A DNA stretch of 64,000 nucleotides from the NCBI GenBank assembly GCA_963817035.1, contig CAWFMM010000003.1, forward strand, positions 124,001 through 188,000, in the 5' to 3' direction. The position numbers were made by a program, and so were the translations under genes. Shown here piece by piece: positions 45,175 to 53,157 of the stretch (the first letter of the stretch is position 1; every line of letters starts with the position of its first letter). The notes beneath the pieces are model-generated. The model saw nothing but the letters and a program-made list of their open reading frames with translations. It did not search any database and was not told where the DNA came from. This DNA is from AC-49 sp963817035. GTDB lineage: Bacteria; Actinomycetota; Thermoleophilia; Solirubrobacterales; Solirubrobacteraceae.

Positions 45175-45667
45175 TACGCCCCCTACGAAGCTCGGAGGCC
45201 TTCTGCACGGCCGCGACTATGCCCTGATAACCGGTGCACCGACAGACGTTGCCAGATAGGTATTCCCGGATCTCCTCCACCGACGGGTCGGGGTTCTCGT
45301 CCAAGAGCGCCTTGGTGGTCATGAGGAAACCGGGGGTGCAGTACCCACACTGGAGACCGTGCTCAGACCGATACGCCTCTTGAATCGGGTCGAGCTTGCC
45401 GTTCTCGGCCAACCCTTCGACCGTTTGGATCTCGCAGTCATGCGCCTGAACCGCAAAGGCCAAACAGGAGCGCACGGGCTCGCCGTCCAAGAGGACGGTG
45501 CACGCGCCACACACACCCTGCTCGCACCCGACGTGCGTACCGGTCAGACCGAGTGTGTGCCGAAGGAAGTCGCTCAGGAGCATCCGCGGCTCCGCGGCGG
45601 CCGCATATGACTCCCCGTTCACCTGGAGCTCGACGATCGTCGGGCCTTCTCGCTTTGTGATTCCCAC
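45164..45667 (-). CDS. [2Fe-2S] small subunit of molybdenum hydroxylase, CoxS-like
   Basis: The 167-residue protein has an N-terminal plant-type [2Fe-2S] cluster (CEQGVCGACTV ... C) and a C-terminal helical cluster domain (CGYCTPG, CRCTGY). It relays electrons from the Mo site to FAD. GTG 45667 has GGAGG seven nt upstream; TTG 45673 overlapping the CoxM stop is an alternative start. Confidence 0.93.
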   Translation of the reverse strand: MGITKREGPTIVELQVNGESYAAAAEPRMLLSDFLRHTLGLTGTHVGCEQGVCGACTVLLDGEPVRSCLAFAVQAHDCEIQTVEGLAENGKLDPIQEAYRSEHGLQCGYCTPGFLMTTKALLDENPDPSVEEIREYLSGNVCRCTGYQGIVAAVQKASELRRGRSDG

Positions 45668-45669
45668 GT

Positions 45670-46533
45670 TCAAACCTCCGCTCTTGCGGCATCGAGCACC
45701 GCGCGCCGAACGAGCGCAACGGTCGCTTCACGACGATATGTATCGCTGACATGCACATCCGATGCGAAATCAACGCCCTCAGGCGCAAGCGCAGCTGCTT
45801 CCCGCGCAGCGGTTTCGTCACCCAACTGTCGACCGACCAGTGCATTCTCTGCTTCGATTGCGCGCACCGGCCGATCAGTCACGCCGAACAGTGCCACGCG
45901 AGCGGACCCGATCGAACCACTCGCGTCCGTTTCCGCCGCGAACGCAACGCCCGCCAACGCGAAGTCGCCGTGCCGCCTGGCGACCTCGCGGAAACCCCAC
46001 GCAGACGGAGTTCGGCCTGGAAAGCGCACCTCTGTGAGCACGTCGCCGGTATCGAGAGCGGTCGTGTAATAGGTCACGAAGAAGTCGTCCGCCGCCACCA
46101 CCCGCTGGCCCCCAGAACGCTGGATCACCATTTCGGCGTTCAGAGCCAGCGCGATCGCCGGCAACTCGGCCGCGGGATCCGCGTTGGCGATACTTCCGCC
46201 GAACGTCCCGCGCGCGCGGTTTGCCGGATGGCCTACATGTCGCAGCGCCTCGTGAATCAAGGGGAATCTGGCGCCGATCGCCGAGTCGGCCAGCACCTGC
46301 GCCTGACGGGTCGATGCACCGATGGCGAGTTCGCCGTTGGTCCTCACCCCACAAAGCTCGGAAACGCCCGTCACGTCCACCAGCGCGCTCGGGCGGGCCA
46401 GGCGCATGTTCATCATTGGGACGAGGCTTTGGCCGCCGGCTAAGACCCTTGCATCCGAGCCGTGCTCGCCGAGCGCTTGCACGACCTCGTCAATCGTCTC
46501 TGGCGCGAAGTACACGAAGGGTGCGGGTTTCAC
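45670..46533 (-). CDS. FAD-binding medium subunit of molybdenum hydroxylase, CoxM-like
   Basis: The 287-residue protein has the CoxM/CutM FAD motifs VLAGGQSLVPMMNMRLA (short form AGGQSLVP) and GTFGGSIANADP. It is the first gene of the long minus-strand operon. GTG 46533 follows AGGAGAGGA; the reading frame continues upstream but without family similarity. The CAAGCGCTTG operator lies 23 bp before it. Confidence 0.93.
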   Translation of the reverse strand: MKPAPFVYFAPETIDEVVQALGEHGSDARVLAGGQSLVPMMNMRLARPSALVDVTGVSELCGVRTNGELAIGASTRQAQVLADSAIGARFPLIHEALRHVGHPANRARGTFGGSIANADPAAELPAIALALNAEMVIQRSGGQRVVAADDFFVTYYTTALDTGDVLTEVRFPGRTPSAWGFREVARRHGDFALAGVAFAAETDASGSIGSARVALFGVTDRPVRAIEAENALVGRQLGDETAAREAAALAPEGVDFASDVHVSDTYRREATVALVRRAVLDAARAEV

Positions 46534-46555
46534 ATTCCTCTCCTGGTCGTGCTGA

Positions 46556-46567
46556 ACAAGCGCTTGT
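46556..46567. promoter_or_regulatory. Perfect palindrome ACAAGCGCTTGT, candidate TetR operator
   Basis: This 12-bp perfect palindrome lies 23 bp upstream of the CoxM-like start. Related sites occur at 47917, 50573 and 59532, all upstream of island genes, so it is probably the operator of the TetR regulator at 47266. Confidence 0.7.
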
Positions 46568-46697
46568 ATACCACGTACGCCGATGCAACCAGCCAAGGTG
46601 TCGCCACCCGGTGCTGTTACACGGACACGGGATCGAGTTGAACGGCCACGTCCGTACCGGCTCGCCTGCTGGACGCTATCTCGTTCCGGATCGGAGG

Positions 46698-46723
46698 CCC
46701 ATAGCCGATAGAGCGAAGTTCGC
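46698..46723. repeat. 26-bp shared promoter element, copy 2
   Basis: This matches 34431-34456 except at one base and contains the palindrome GCGAA-G-TTCGC (46713-46723). It lies about 170 bp upstream of the Mo hydroxylase operon on the minus strand. Confidence 0.75.
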
Positions 46724-46815
46724 GCTACGGGTTCGTGCAAACACCGAAGCGTTCCCGAGGCTGGAGCGCTCCAAGGTCCGCTTCAGGGTGTGGCGCCGCG
46801 CGGCTTTCCACCCGC

Positions 46816-47100
46816 AACGAGCATTTCCGCCAGCTCTGGGCTCGCCACGATGTCCCTCACCACTCCAGCGGCGTCAAGTGCCTGCGCCACCCGCAGGTCG
46901 GCGACATAGAGCTGCGCTCCGACGCGGAACTGGCGATCTACGCTTACACCGCCGAGCCCGGAACGCACTCGGCCGAAGCGCTCGCGCTGCTCGGGACCCT
47001 CGCAGCCAGCGTTGCCGCCGTGCGCTGGGACCGGCGGACCCCGAGTGGTCGGCGCTTCGTACGCCGTGGTCTCGAGTTGCGGCTGAGTCGCACCCGATAA
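46816..47100 (+). pseudogene. Remnant of a MmyB-like XRE transcriptional regulator
   Basis: The reading frame from about residue HFRQLWARHDV through GVKCLRHPQVGDIEL to YTAEPGTHSAEALALL matches the C-terminal ligand-binding domain of MmyB-like regulators. The N-terminal helix-turn-helix is missing, and the segment between the two matches has lost several residues. It is probably a dead fragment left by rearrangement. Confidence 0.6.
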
Positions 47101-47265
47101 CCTCCCCACGATGCTGTCGACTGCGTCTTTGCGCGGCGATCGATGCTCCGATCTGCTGACAACCGTCGCACTCGTTGAGCACGATGCGCGCATAGCGACT
47201 ATCCCCAGCTCTGCCGGGAGCACCGGAAAGAGCTCGCCGTAGCGACGCGGGGTCGCGAGGAACTT

Positions 47266-47889
47266 GTGAATTCGGAGGTTGCCCCCGACTACGCTGCTCT
47301 CTGGTCGCACCTCGAGCCAGAAAGCTCGCGACGGCTCGTGCTCGCGGCGCTTGATTGCTTCGCCGTCCACGGATACGAGGCATCGACGACGCGAGAGATC
47401 GCCAAGGTCGGCGGACTAAGTCCTGCTGGTGTCTACGTGCACTACAGGACGAAGGGCGACCTGCTCATCGAGATCATGCGCACGGGCCACCAGGCGGTGT
47501 GGACCGACGTGCTCGCCGCGGTAGACGCTGCGACGGGTCCGACTGAGACCGTCGTACGCTTCGTCGAGGAGTTCGTCCGCTGGCATGCTCGGTACCACAC
47601 GCTGGCTCGGGTCTGCCAGTACGAGCTCGGCGCCCTACCTCCTGACGAATACCGAGAGGTACGAGCGCTTCGCGCGAAGTTTCAGCGCCTGCTTGAAGGC
47701 TCGCTCAAGGACGGGAACCAGGCCGGCGAGTTTGACGCTTCGGACGTGCGGGGGACGGCGCGAGCAATCCTCTCGCTCGGCATCGATGTTGCGCGGTGGT
47801 ACCGGGACGAGGGTGGGCTAGCTCCGACGCAGCTCAGCGCGTTCTATGGGCAGCTTGCCCTGAGGATGGTTGGCGGCAGTTCGCAATGA
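47266..47889 (+). CDS. TetR/AcrR-family transcriptional regulator
   Basis: The 207-residue protein has the TetR DNA-binding domain (ALDCFAVHGYEASTTREIAKVGGLSPAGVYVHYRTKGDLL, cited by its middle motif GVYVHYRTKGDLL) and a helical ligand domain. GTG 47266 follows GAGGAAC. It sits between the Mo hydroxylase promoter and the acyl-CoA dehydrogenase gene. Palindromes resembling CAAGCGCTTG at nearby promoters are its probable sites. An acyl-CoA effector is plausible from context only. Confidence 0.92.
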   Translation: MNSEVAPDYAALWSHLEPESSRRLVLAALDCFAVHGYEASTTREIAKVGGLSPAGVYVHYRTKGDLLIEIMRTGHQAVWTDVLAAVDAATGPTETVVRFVEEFVRWHARYHTLARVCQYELGALPPDEYREVRALRAKFQRLLEGSLKDGNQAGEFDASDVRGTARAILSLGIDVARWYRDEGGLAPTQLSAFYGQLALRMVGGSSQ

Positions 47890-47916
47890 GTGACGGGTCG
47901 ATATGGTACGGTCGCC

Positions 47917-47930
47917 TAAGCGAGCGCTTA
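47917..47930. promoter_or_regulatory. Operator-like palindrome before acyl-CoA dehydrogenase
   Basis: TAAGCG-AG-CGCTTA is a perfect inverted repeat with a 2-nt spacer that ends 4 nt before ATG 47935. It is a diverged form of the CAAGCGCTTG site and would block transcription or translation start when bound. Confidence 0.55.
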
Positions 47931-47934
47931 CTTG

Positions 47935-49101
47935 ATGCGGATCTTCGACCCCGAACATGACTGGTTTCGCGAGACCGTTGCCGACTTCGTTCGTCGGCAC
48001 ATTCGTCCAGATGCAGAGCGGTTCCGCGAGCAGGGGGGCATCGACCGCCGCGTGTGGCTCGCAGCCGGCGAGCAGGGTCTCCTCGGCCTTCTGATTCCCG
48101 ACGAGTATGGCGGTGCCGGAGCAGTTGGAGACTTTCGCTTCAACGCGGTGCTGGGCGAAGAACTCGCAGCGGAGGGACTCGCCTTCGCATCGTCAATCGG
48201 CATCCATACTGATGTTGTTGCGTCCTACCTGACCGAACTCACGACACCTGAGCAGCGGGCGCGTTGGCTCCCGGGCTTCTGTAGCGGCGAGCTGACTACC
48301 GCCATCGGCATGACGGAACCCGACGCCGGTTCGGACCTCGCCGCCCTCAGAACAAGGGCGGATCCAGTCGACGGAGGGTGGTTGCTCTCGGGCTCAAAGA
48401 CATTTATCACTAATGGGCTCTCCGCCGACCTCATAGTCGTGGCAGCGCGAACCGGCGGCGGCGCGCGCGGGATCAGCCTCTTCGTCGTTGAGGATGGCAT
48501 GGACGGCTTCACTCGCGGTCGCAAGCTCTCGAAGATCGGTCAGCACGAGGCAGACACCGCCGAGCTGTTCTTCGACGACACGCTGATTCCCGAGTCGAAC
48601 CTGCTCGGCGACCTGGATCGCGGCTTCGAGTACATGATGGAGCGACTGCCCCAGGAACGGCTGAGTGCCGCGTGCGTGAACGTGGCACACGCACGCGCGG
48701 CGCTGCACGCCACCATCGCCTACGTGAAGGAGCGCAAGGCGTTCGGGAGAGCGATCGGCACGTTCCAACACAATCGCTTCAAGATCGCAGAACTCGTCAC
48801 CGCGCTCGACGTCGCGGAGTGCTACGTCGACCAGTGCCTCCTGCGGCACGTCAACGGTGAACTCGACTCGATCGACGCGGCAAAGGCGAAATGGTGGTCG
48901 GCCGAAGTACAGAACGACGTGCTCGATCAGTGTGTCCAGCTGTTCGGCGGCTACGGCTACATGGATGAGTACCCGGTAGCGCGCGCATGGGCGGACGCGC
49001 GGATCACCAAGATCTGGGCCGGATCGAACGAAATCATGAAGGAGATCATTGGGAAGTCCCTCGGCCTCGGCGAGGTGTACCTGGCGGGAGACTCCCGATG
49101 A
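47935..49101 (+). CDS. Acyl-CoA dehydrogenase
   Basis: The 388-residue flavoenzyme has the family segments AIGMTEPDAGSD (FAD-binding) and LFGGYGYMDEYPV. The catalytic base in this family is a Glu near the C-terminus; the acidic residue in YMDEYPVARA is the candidate. It introduces an alpha,beta double bond into an acyl-CoA. TTG 47932 is an alternative start. The gene follows the TetR regulator by 45 bp and has an operator directly upstream. Confidence 0.92.
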   Translation: MRIFDPEHDWFRETVADFVRRHIRPDAERFREQGGIDRRVWLAAGEQGLLGLLIPDEYGGAGAVGDFRFNAVLGEELAAEGLAFASSIGIHTDVVASYLTELTTPEQRARWLPGFCSGELTTAIGMTEPDAGSDLAALRTRADPVDGGWLLSGSKTFITNGLSADLIVVAARTGGGARGISLFVVEDGMDGFTRGRKLSKIGQHEADTAELFFDDTLIPESNLLGDLDRGFEYMMERLPQERLSAACVNVAHARAALHATIAYVKERKAFGRAIGTFQHNRFKIAELVTALDVAECYVDQCLLRHVNGELDSIDAAKAKWWSAEVQNDVLDQCVQLFGGYGYMDEYPVARAWADARITKIWAGSNEIMKEIIGKSLGLGEVYLAGDSR

Positions 49102-49244
49102 ACCGCTCCCTTCTCCGCACCGGCAAATCCGACGAGGGGTCTGCACCGCGAGACACGTCTCCTCGCACCCATGAAGGCGGCGCCGCCGAGCGCATCACAG
49201 CGGTGGCGAAGACGTCAAGAAAGACCACGCAAGCTTCAGGCTAG
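49098..49244 (+). CDS. Small hypothetical ORF overlapping acyl-CoA dehydrogenase
   Basis: A 48-codon frame starts at ATG 49098, overlapping the dehydrogenase stop by ATGA, and ends at 49244. It is basic and Ser/Thr-rich with no recognised domain (SLLRTGKSDEGS). It overlaps the last bases of the convergent isochorismatase gene. It may be a translated small protein or chance. Confidence 0.25.
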   Translation: MNRSLLRTGKSDEGSAPRDTSPRTHEGGAAERITAVAKTSRKTTQASG

Positions 49245-49885
49245 GTGGCCGTGGGTGCGGAGACGTACGCCACAGCATCGGCCAGGTCCACGACATCTCC
49301 GTATTTCTCGTCGATGTCGAACAGGCTCGCATCGTGTGGACCCTGCGCGCGGTCGCCGACGCAGTCCTTCGGGACTAGGACGCGAAAACCGCTCTGCACG
49401 GCATCGACCGCCGTCGCCCGTACGCAGCCGCTCGTAGTCGTCCCGCAGACGAGAACGGTGTCCACGCCGAACGCGACAAGCGTCGACGCAAGATTGGTCC
49501 CGAAGAACGCAGACGCTCCCTTCTTCTCAACGAGCACGTCCTGCCGCTCATTTAGCAGGCGCGGATCGAGGTCGACTGCGGCTGTGCCTTCGACGAGACT
49601 GGCGAGGCCCGCCGACTTGCCGAACCATGCGTAGGCCGAGCTGTCGATTTCGGCCTGCGTGTACGAGATCGCGGTAAAGAGCACAGGGATGCCGTGTGCT
49701 CGGCCAGCTGCGATGAGTTCGTTCGTCGCGAGGATGACATCAGTCAGGTCGGTGGCCGTCGCGAACTCTGGCTCGGTGAAGCCGCGCGTCAGATCGACGA
49801 TGACCAACGCTGGATGCGTTCCGCGTGGCACACGCTGGCCAAGGCCCGCAGCCCGGTACGCGCGGTCTCTACCGTCGTCATGCAT
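49241..49885 (-). CDS. Isochorismatase-family amidohydrolase
   Basis: The 214-residue cysteine hydrolase has the catalytic triad typical of N-carbamoylsarcosine amidase, maleamate amidohydrolase (NicF) and isochorismatase relatives: Asp in LVIVDLTRGF, Lys in VEKKGASAFFG and nucleophilic Cys in GTTTSGCVRAT. The isochorismatase-versus-amidase choice is not decided by sequence alone; the Cys makes it an amidase-type member. Hydrolysis of an amide fits the island. It is transcribed convergent to the acyl-CoA dehydrogenase unit. Confidence 0.88.
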   Translation of the reverse strand: MHDDGRDRAYRAAGLGQRVPRGTHPALVIVDLTRGFTEPEFATATDLTDVILATNELIAAGRAHGIPVLFTAISYTQAEIDSSAYAWFGKSAGLASLVEGTAAVDLDPRLLNERQDVLVEKKGASAFFGTNLASTLVAFGVDTVLVCGTTTSGCVRATAVDAVQSGFRVLVPKDCVGDRAQGPHDASLFDIDEKYGDVVDLADAVAYVSAPTAT

Positions 49886-49920
49886 CGAGGGTCATGTGTA
49901 TCAGCGTGTTCTGATGGTTG

Positions 49921-50364
49921 TTAGCGGCCGGCGGATGCAGGTCCCTCCGATGCAATCCGGAAGACATCTCCATACTCGGCCAAGAAGCCCTTAATGGTCG
50001 TGCCGTCCGGGAAACCGCAGTCGAGCGCGGTATAGAAGCGCTCCAAGAACTCGGCCGTTCGCAGCGCGGGCCGGATCTCCCAGCGGACTCGGGTCGGACC
50101 CTCGGCAGCCATCTGGTGTGGCACACCGGCGGGGACATCGAATTGCTCCCCCGAGCCGTACCACCGCTCGTCGCCTCCGACGACGGCGTGGATCGTTCCC
50201 TCCGTGACCTCGAAATGCTCATCCTGGGTTGGATGAAAATGCGACTGCGCAAGGGGCGCATCGCCGCGGTACTGGGCCTTCAGCACGAGAAGGTCGTCGT
50301 CGAGTGCCAAGATCTGCAAGGCGAAGCCATTGGCACGCTTGATCTTCTTGCCAACATGCGGCAT
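49921..50364 (-). CDS. Cupin-domain protein
   Basis: From ATG 50364 the 147-residue protein has a cupin fold with metal-ligand candidates HFHPTQDEHFEVTEG in motif 1 and PAGVPHQM in motif 2. Function is not predicted; cupins include dioxygenases, isomerases and sensors. The upstream frame extends over a decayed copy of a permease gene start and is not included. It lies 36 bp from the isochorismatase-family gene on the same strand. Confidence 0.78.
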   Translation of the reverse strand: MPHVGKKIKRANGFALQILALDDDLLVLKAQYRGDAPLAQSHFHPTQDEHFEVTEGTIHAVVGGDERWYGSGEQFDVPAGVPHQMAAEGPTRVRWEIRPALRTAEFLERFYTALDCGFPDGTTIKGFLAEYGDVFRIASEGPASAGR

Positions 50365-50389
50365 TAGCTCTTCGGCCCCGCGCGAAGCG

Positions 50390-50505
50390 CCGACACGGCC
50401 TGCGTCGCAGCGCTCCGTCCCGTTGCGGATGTACGACCCAACGGCCGTTCCGAGTGTCCGGCTTCGCTCGATACTGATCTTGCGTGGGGATGGCCGTCGG
50501 CTTCC
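50390..50505 (+). pseudogene. Inverted fragment of the permease gene start (duplication scar)
   Basis: The plus-strand sequence encodes PLRMYDPTAVPSVRLRSILI, nearly the same as residues 22-40 of the BMP-importer permease (LRMYDPTAVPSVWLRSILIF) at 31354-30179. The similarity continues into GDG/VGM-type codons and then decays. It is in the opposite orientation to that gene. It sits in the promoter region of the second Mo hydroxylase. Confidence 0.7.
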
Positions 50506-50572
50506 CGCGGGTCGCCGCGTGGGATACGGCTCAAGGTACCCGGACCATGTCATCGAAGTACTATATCGTGGG

Positions 50573-50590
50573 TGAGCATGCGCTTGCTCA
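50573..50590. promoter_or_regulatory. Operator-like palindrome before the second Mo hydroxylase
   Basis: TGAGCA and TGCTCA flank TGCGCT, giving an 18-bp near-palindrome centred on a CATGCGCTTG variant of the TetR-type site, 43 bp before ATG 50633. Confidence 0.6.
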
Positions 50591-50632
50591 GCATACTGGG
50601 CGCCTGGGATTCAATCGGATGGGAGTTCGGAC

Positions 50633-53017
50633 ATGGCGGGTAAGACAGCGATCCCGACAGGCGTGCCGGCGCACCGGTACGTGGGACAGGCAATCAAGCG
50701 CGTAGAGGATCCGCGACTTCTCGCGGGCAAAGCGTGCTTTGTCGACGACTTGTCACTGCCGGGGATGTTGCATGCGTCGTTCGTGCGCAGCCCGCACGCG
50801 CACGCGCGCATAGCGTCGATCGACGCTTCGGCAGCGCTGGGACTCGACGGTGTCGTTGCCGTCTTCACCGGCGAGGATCTGAAGGACTTGCAGCCATTCG
50901 CGCCCAGCATTCCTGGGCTACCCGCGCTACTGACGACCCTGCGCCATCCGTTGCCAACGGAGAAGGTCCTGTTCGTCGGCGAAGCGGTCGCGGTCGTCAT
51001 CGCCCAGGATCCCTACACCGCCGAGGACGCGAGGGATTTGGTCGCCGTGAACTGGGAGCCGCTACCGGTGGTCATCGACTCCGAGCAAGCGCTGGAGCGG
51101 GACGCTCCGCTGCTGCACGAGGGGCTCGGCACGAACAACATTGCCCACATCGAAAACTCGTCGGGCGACGTTGAGCGGGCGTTCGCCGACGCCGATCACG
51201 TGTTCAGCAAGCATTTCCGGGTGGGACGCTCGACCGGGGCGCCGGTCGGCATGCGCGGAGTCGTCGCCGAGTACGACGAGCGCGGAGGTGGTCACTTGAC
51301 CATCTATCCCTCGTCTCAGATGCCCCACTTGCTGCGGGCGACGCTTGGTCCGGTGCTCGGGATTCCCGAGGGTAGGCTCACGATCAAGACGCCTGATGTG
51401 GGTGGCGCCTTTGGCCTGACGTGCTCGATCTTTCCAGAGGACGCCGTCATTCCAGCTGTCGCACGTCGGCTCGGCCGCCCGGTCAAGTGGGCCGAGGACC
51501 GCTGGGAGAACCTGGCGACAGCGGCGCATTCTAAGGAGATGATCTGCAACTTCGACATCGCGGTCGACAGCGACGGCACCTTCAGGGCATTTCGTGCCCA
51601 CTTCATCACGGATGCCGGCGCGTACTCCGCGATGCCATTCACGCCGCTAGCCGACTCGATTTCCGCCGGACAGATGCTCCCGAGCCTTTACGCTGTTGAG
51701 GATCTCGCGTACACGATCGACAACCCCGTCACCAATAAGTGCCAGATCGGGCCGATCCGCGGGGTCGGCTGGGTTCCGGGCCAGCTTGCGCGGGAGACGG
51801 CGATCGACGAGGTGGCGCGCGCGCTCGAGCTCGATCCGGTCGAGATCCGCTTGAAGAACATCATCGGACCGGAGCCGCGACAGACGCCGTTCGGGCCGGC
51901 GTTCGACGGCGGAAGCTACGCTGAGGCGTTGGAGCTTGCGCGCGATCAGATCGGCTACGAGGAATTTCGCGAGCGCCAGCGCACGCTGCGCCAACAGAAC
52001 CGCTATGTCGGGGTTGGATTCAGCCCGTTCGTCGAGCCGACCGGGCTCGGGACGAAGGGTGCAAAGGCAGGCGGTATCCCCGTTGGGCTCTTCGATACGG
52101 CGCGAGTGACGATGGAACCCGATGGATCCGTCACGGTCGCGACCGGAATGCACTCGCACGGCCAGGGGCACGAGACCGTGTTCGCGCAGGTCGCCGCCGA
52201 CGAGCTCGGCGTCCCGTTGGAAAGCATCCGCGTCATCTACGGGAACACGGACACCTCGGCGTGGGGTATGGGGACGTACTCGAGCCGCAGCGCGGTCGTG
52301 GGGAGCGGCGCGATCATCGAGGCTGCCAGCGAGATACGGCGGCGACTTCGCTCCCTCGCCGGCACGCTGCTCGAGGCGAGCCCTGAAGACATCGAGCTTC
52401 GCGACGGCACCGCACGGGTGAAGGGCGCGCCAGCGAGAGCCGTGCCAATCGGTGAGGTCACGGGGTTCGGTTACTTCGGCGCTGACGCTCGGCCCGAGGA
52501 AGTACAGCGGAGCGGCCTGACAGCGACATCAGGCTACGCCCCTGACGAGACGTATGCCAACGGGTGCGCAGCGGCTGTGGTCGAGGTGGACGTGGAGACT
52601 GGAGTCGTCACCCTTGAGAAGCTCGTTGCCGTCGAGGATTGCGGAGTGGTTCTGAATCCGATGATCGTCCAGGGACAGGTATCCGGCGCTGTCGCGATGG
52701 GAATCGGCATTGCGCTGCTTGAGGATCTCGTCTACGACGGAGAGGGCCAGTTCGTCTCCGGGACGCTCATGGATTACCTCTACCCGACGACGGCTGAGGT
52801 CCCGATGATTGACTACCACCGACTCGAGACGCCGTCACCGGCCAGCACACTAGGGGTGAAAGGCGTCGGTGAGGCGGGGACGATCGCCACCCCCGCCGCG
52901 ATCGTCAACGCGATCTCGGACGCAATCAGCCCGTTCGGGGTTTCTGTGGCGAGAGCACCGGTGTCCCCGACTTACCTCCGCGAGCTGCTGAGAGCAGCTG
53001 ACGCACCTGAGAGATGA
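50633..53017 (+). CDS. Molybdenum hydroxylase large subunit, second paralogue
   Basis: The 794-residue protein is closely similar over its whole length to the subunit at 42805-45174. It has the same loop GPIRGVGWVPG, the motifs SHGQGHET and VKGVGEAGT, and the same lack of CO dehydrogenase loop. GGGAG sits 9 nt before ATG 50633. No FAD or [2Fe-2S] subunits accompany it, so it may borrow those encoded at 45164-46533. Confidence 0.92.
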   Translation: MAGKTAIPTGVPAHRYVGQAIKRVEDPRLLAGKACFVDDLSLPGMLHASFVRSPHAHARIASIDASAALGLDGVVAVFTGEDLKDLQPFAPSIPGLPALLTTLRHPLPTEKVLFVGEAVAVVIAQDPYTAEDARDLVAVNWEPLPVVIDSEQALERDAPLLHEGLGTNNIAHIENSSGDVERAFADADHVFSKHFRVGRSTGAPVGMRGVVAEYDERGGGHLTIYPSSQMPHLLRATLGPVLGIPEGRLTIKTPDVGGAFGLTCSIFPEDAVIPAVARRLGRPVKWAEDRWENLATAAHSKEMICNFDIAVDSDGTFRAFRAHFITDAGAYSAMPFTPLADSISAGQMLPSLYAVEDLAYTIDNPVTNKCQIGPIRGVGWVPGQLARETAIDEVARALELDPVEIRLKNIIGPEPRQTPFGPAFDGGSYAEALELARDQIGYEEFRERQRTLRQQNRYVGVGFSPFVEPTGLGTKGAKAGGIPVGLFDTARVTMEPDGSVTVATGMHSHGQGHETVFAQVAADELGVPLESIRVIYGNTDTSAWGMGTYSSRSAVVGSGAIIEAASEIRRRLRSLAGTLLEASPEDIELRDGTARVKGAPARAVPIGEVTGFGYFGADARPEEVQRSGLTATSGYAPDETYANGCAAAVVEVDVETGVVTLEKLVAVEDCGVVLNPMIVQGQVSGAVAMGIGIALLEDLVYDGEGQFVSGTLMDYLYPTTAEVPMIDYHRLETPSPASTLGVKGVGEAGTIATPAAIVNAISDAISPFGVSVARAPVSPTYLRELLRAADAPER

Positions 53018-53157
53018 CTAGCGCGTCGTTCGCGATTTTCACGGCCCAAGGCCAGATAGGTTCCCACAATCAACGATGCCGCCGCCGCGTTCCTCTGGTT
53101 TAGTCGAGGTAGCGATCATGAAGGGGCCTCGATGAACGTTCTCGGCGGCGACGGCCG

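Larger units (their letters stand above)
46534..47265. other. 732-bp gap with promoters, shared repeat and a regulator remnant
   Basis: No intact gene is present. It contains the TetR-type palindrome (46556), the second 26-bp element (46698-46723) and a decayed helix-turn-helix regulator fragment (46816-47100). The remaining 165 bp before the TetR start hold no clear signal. Confidence 0.7.
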
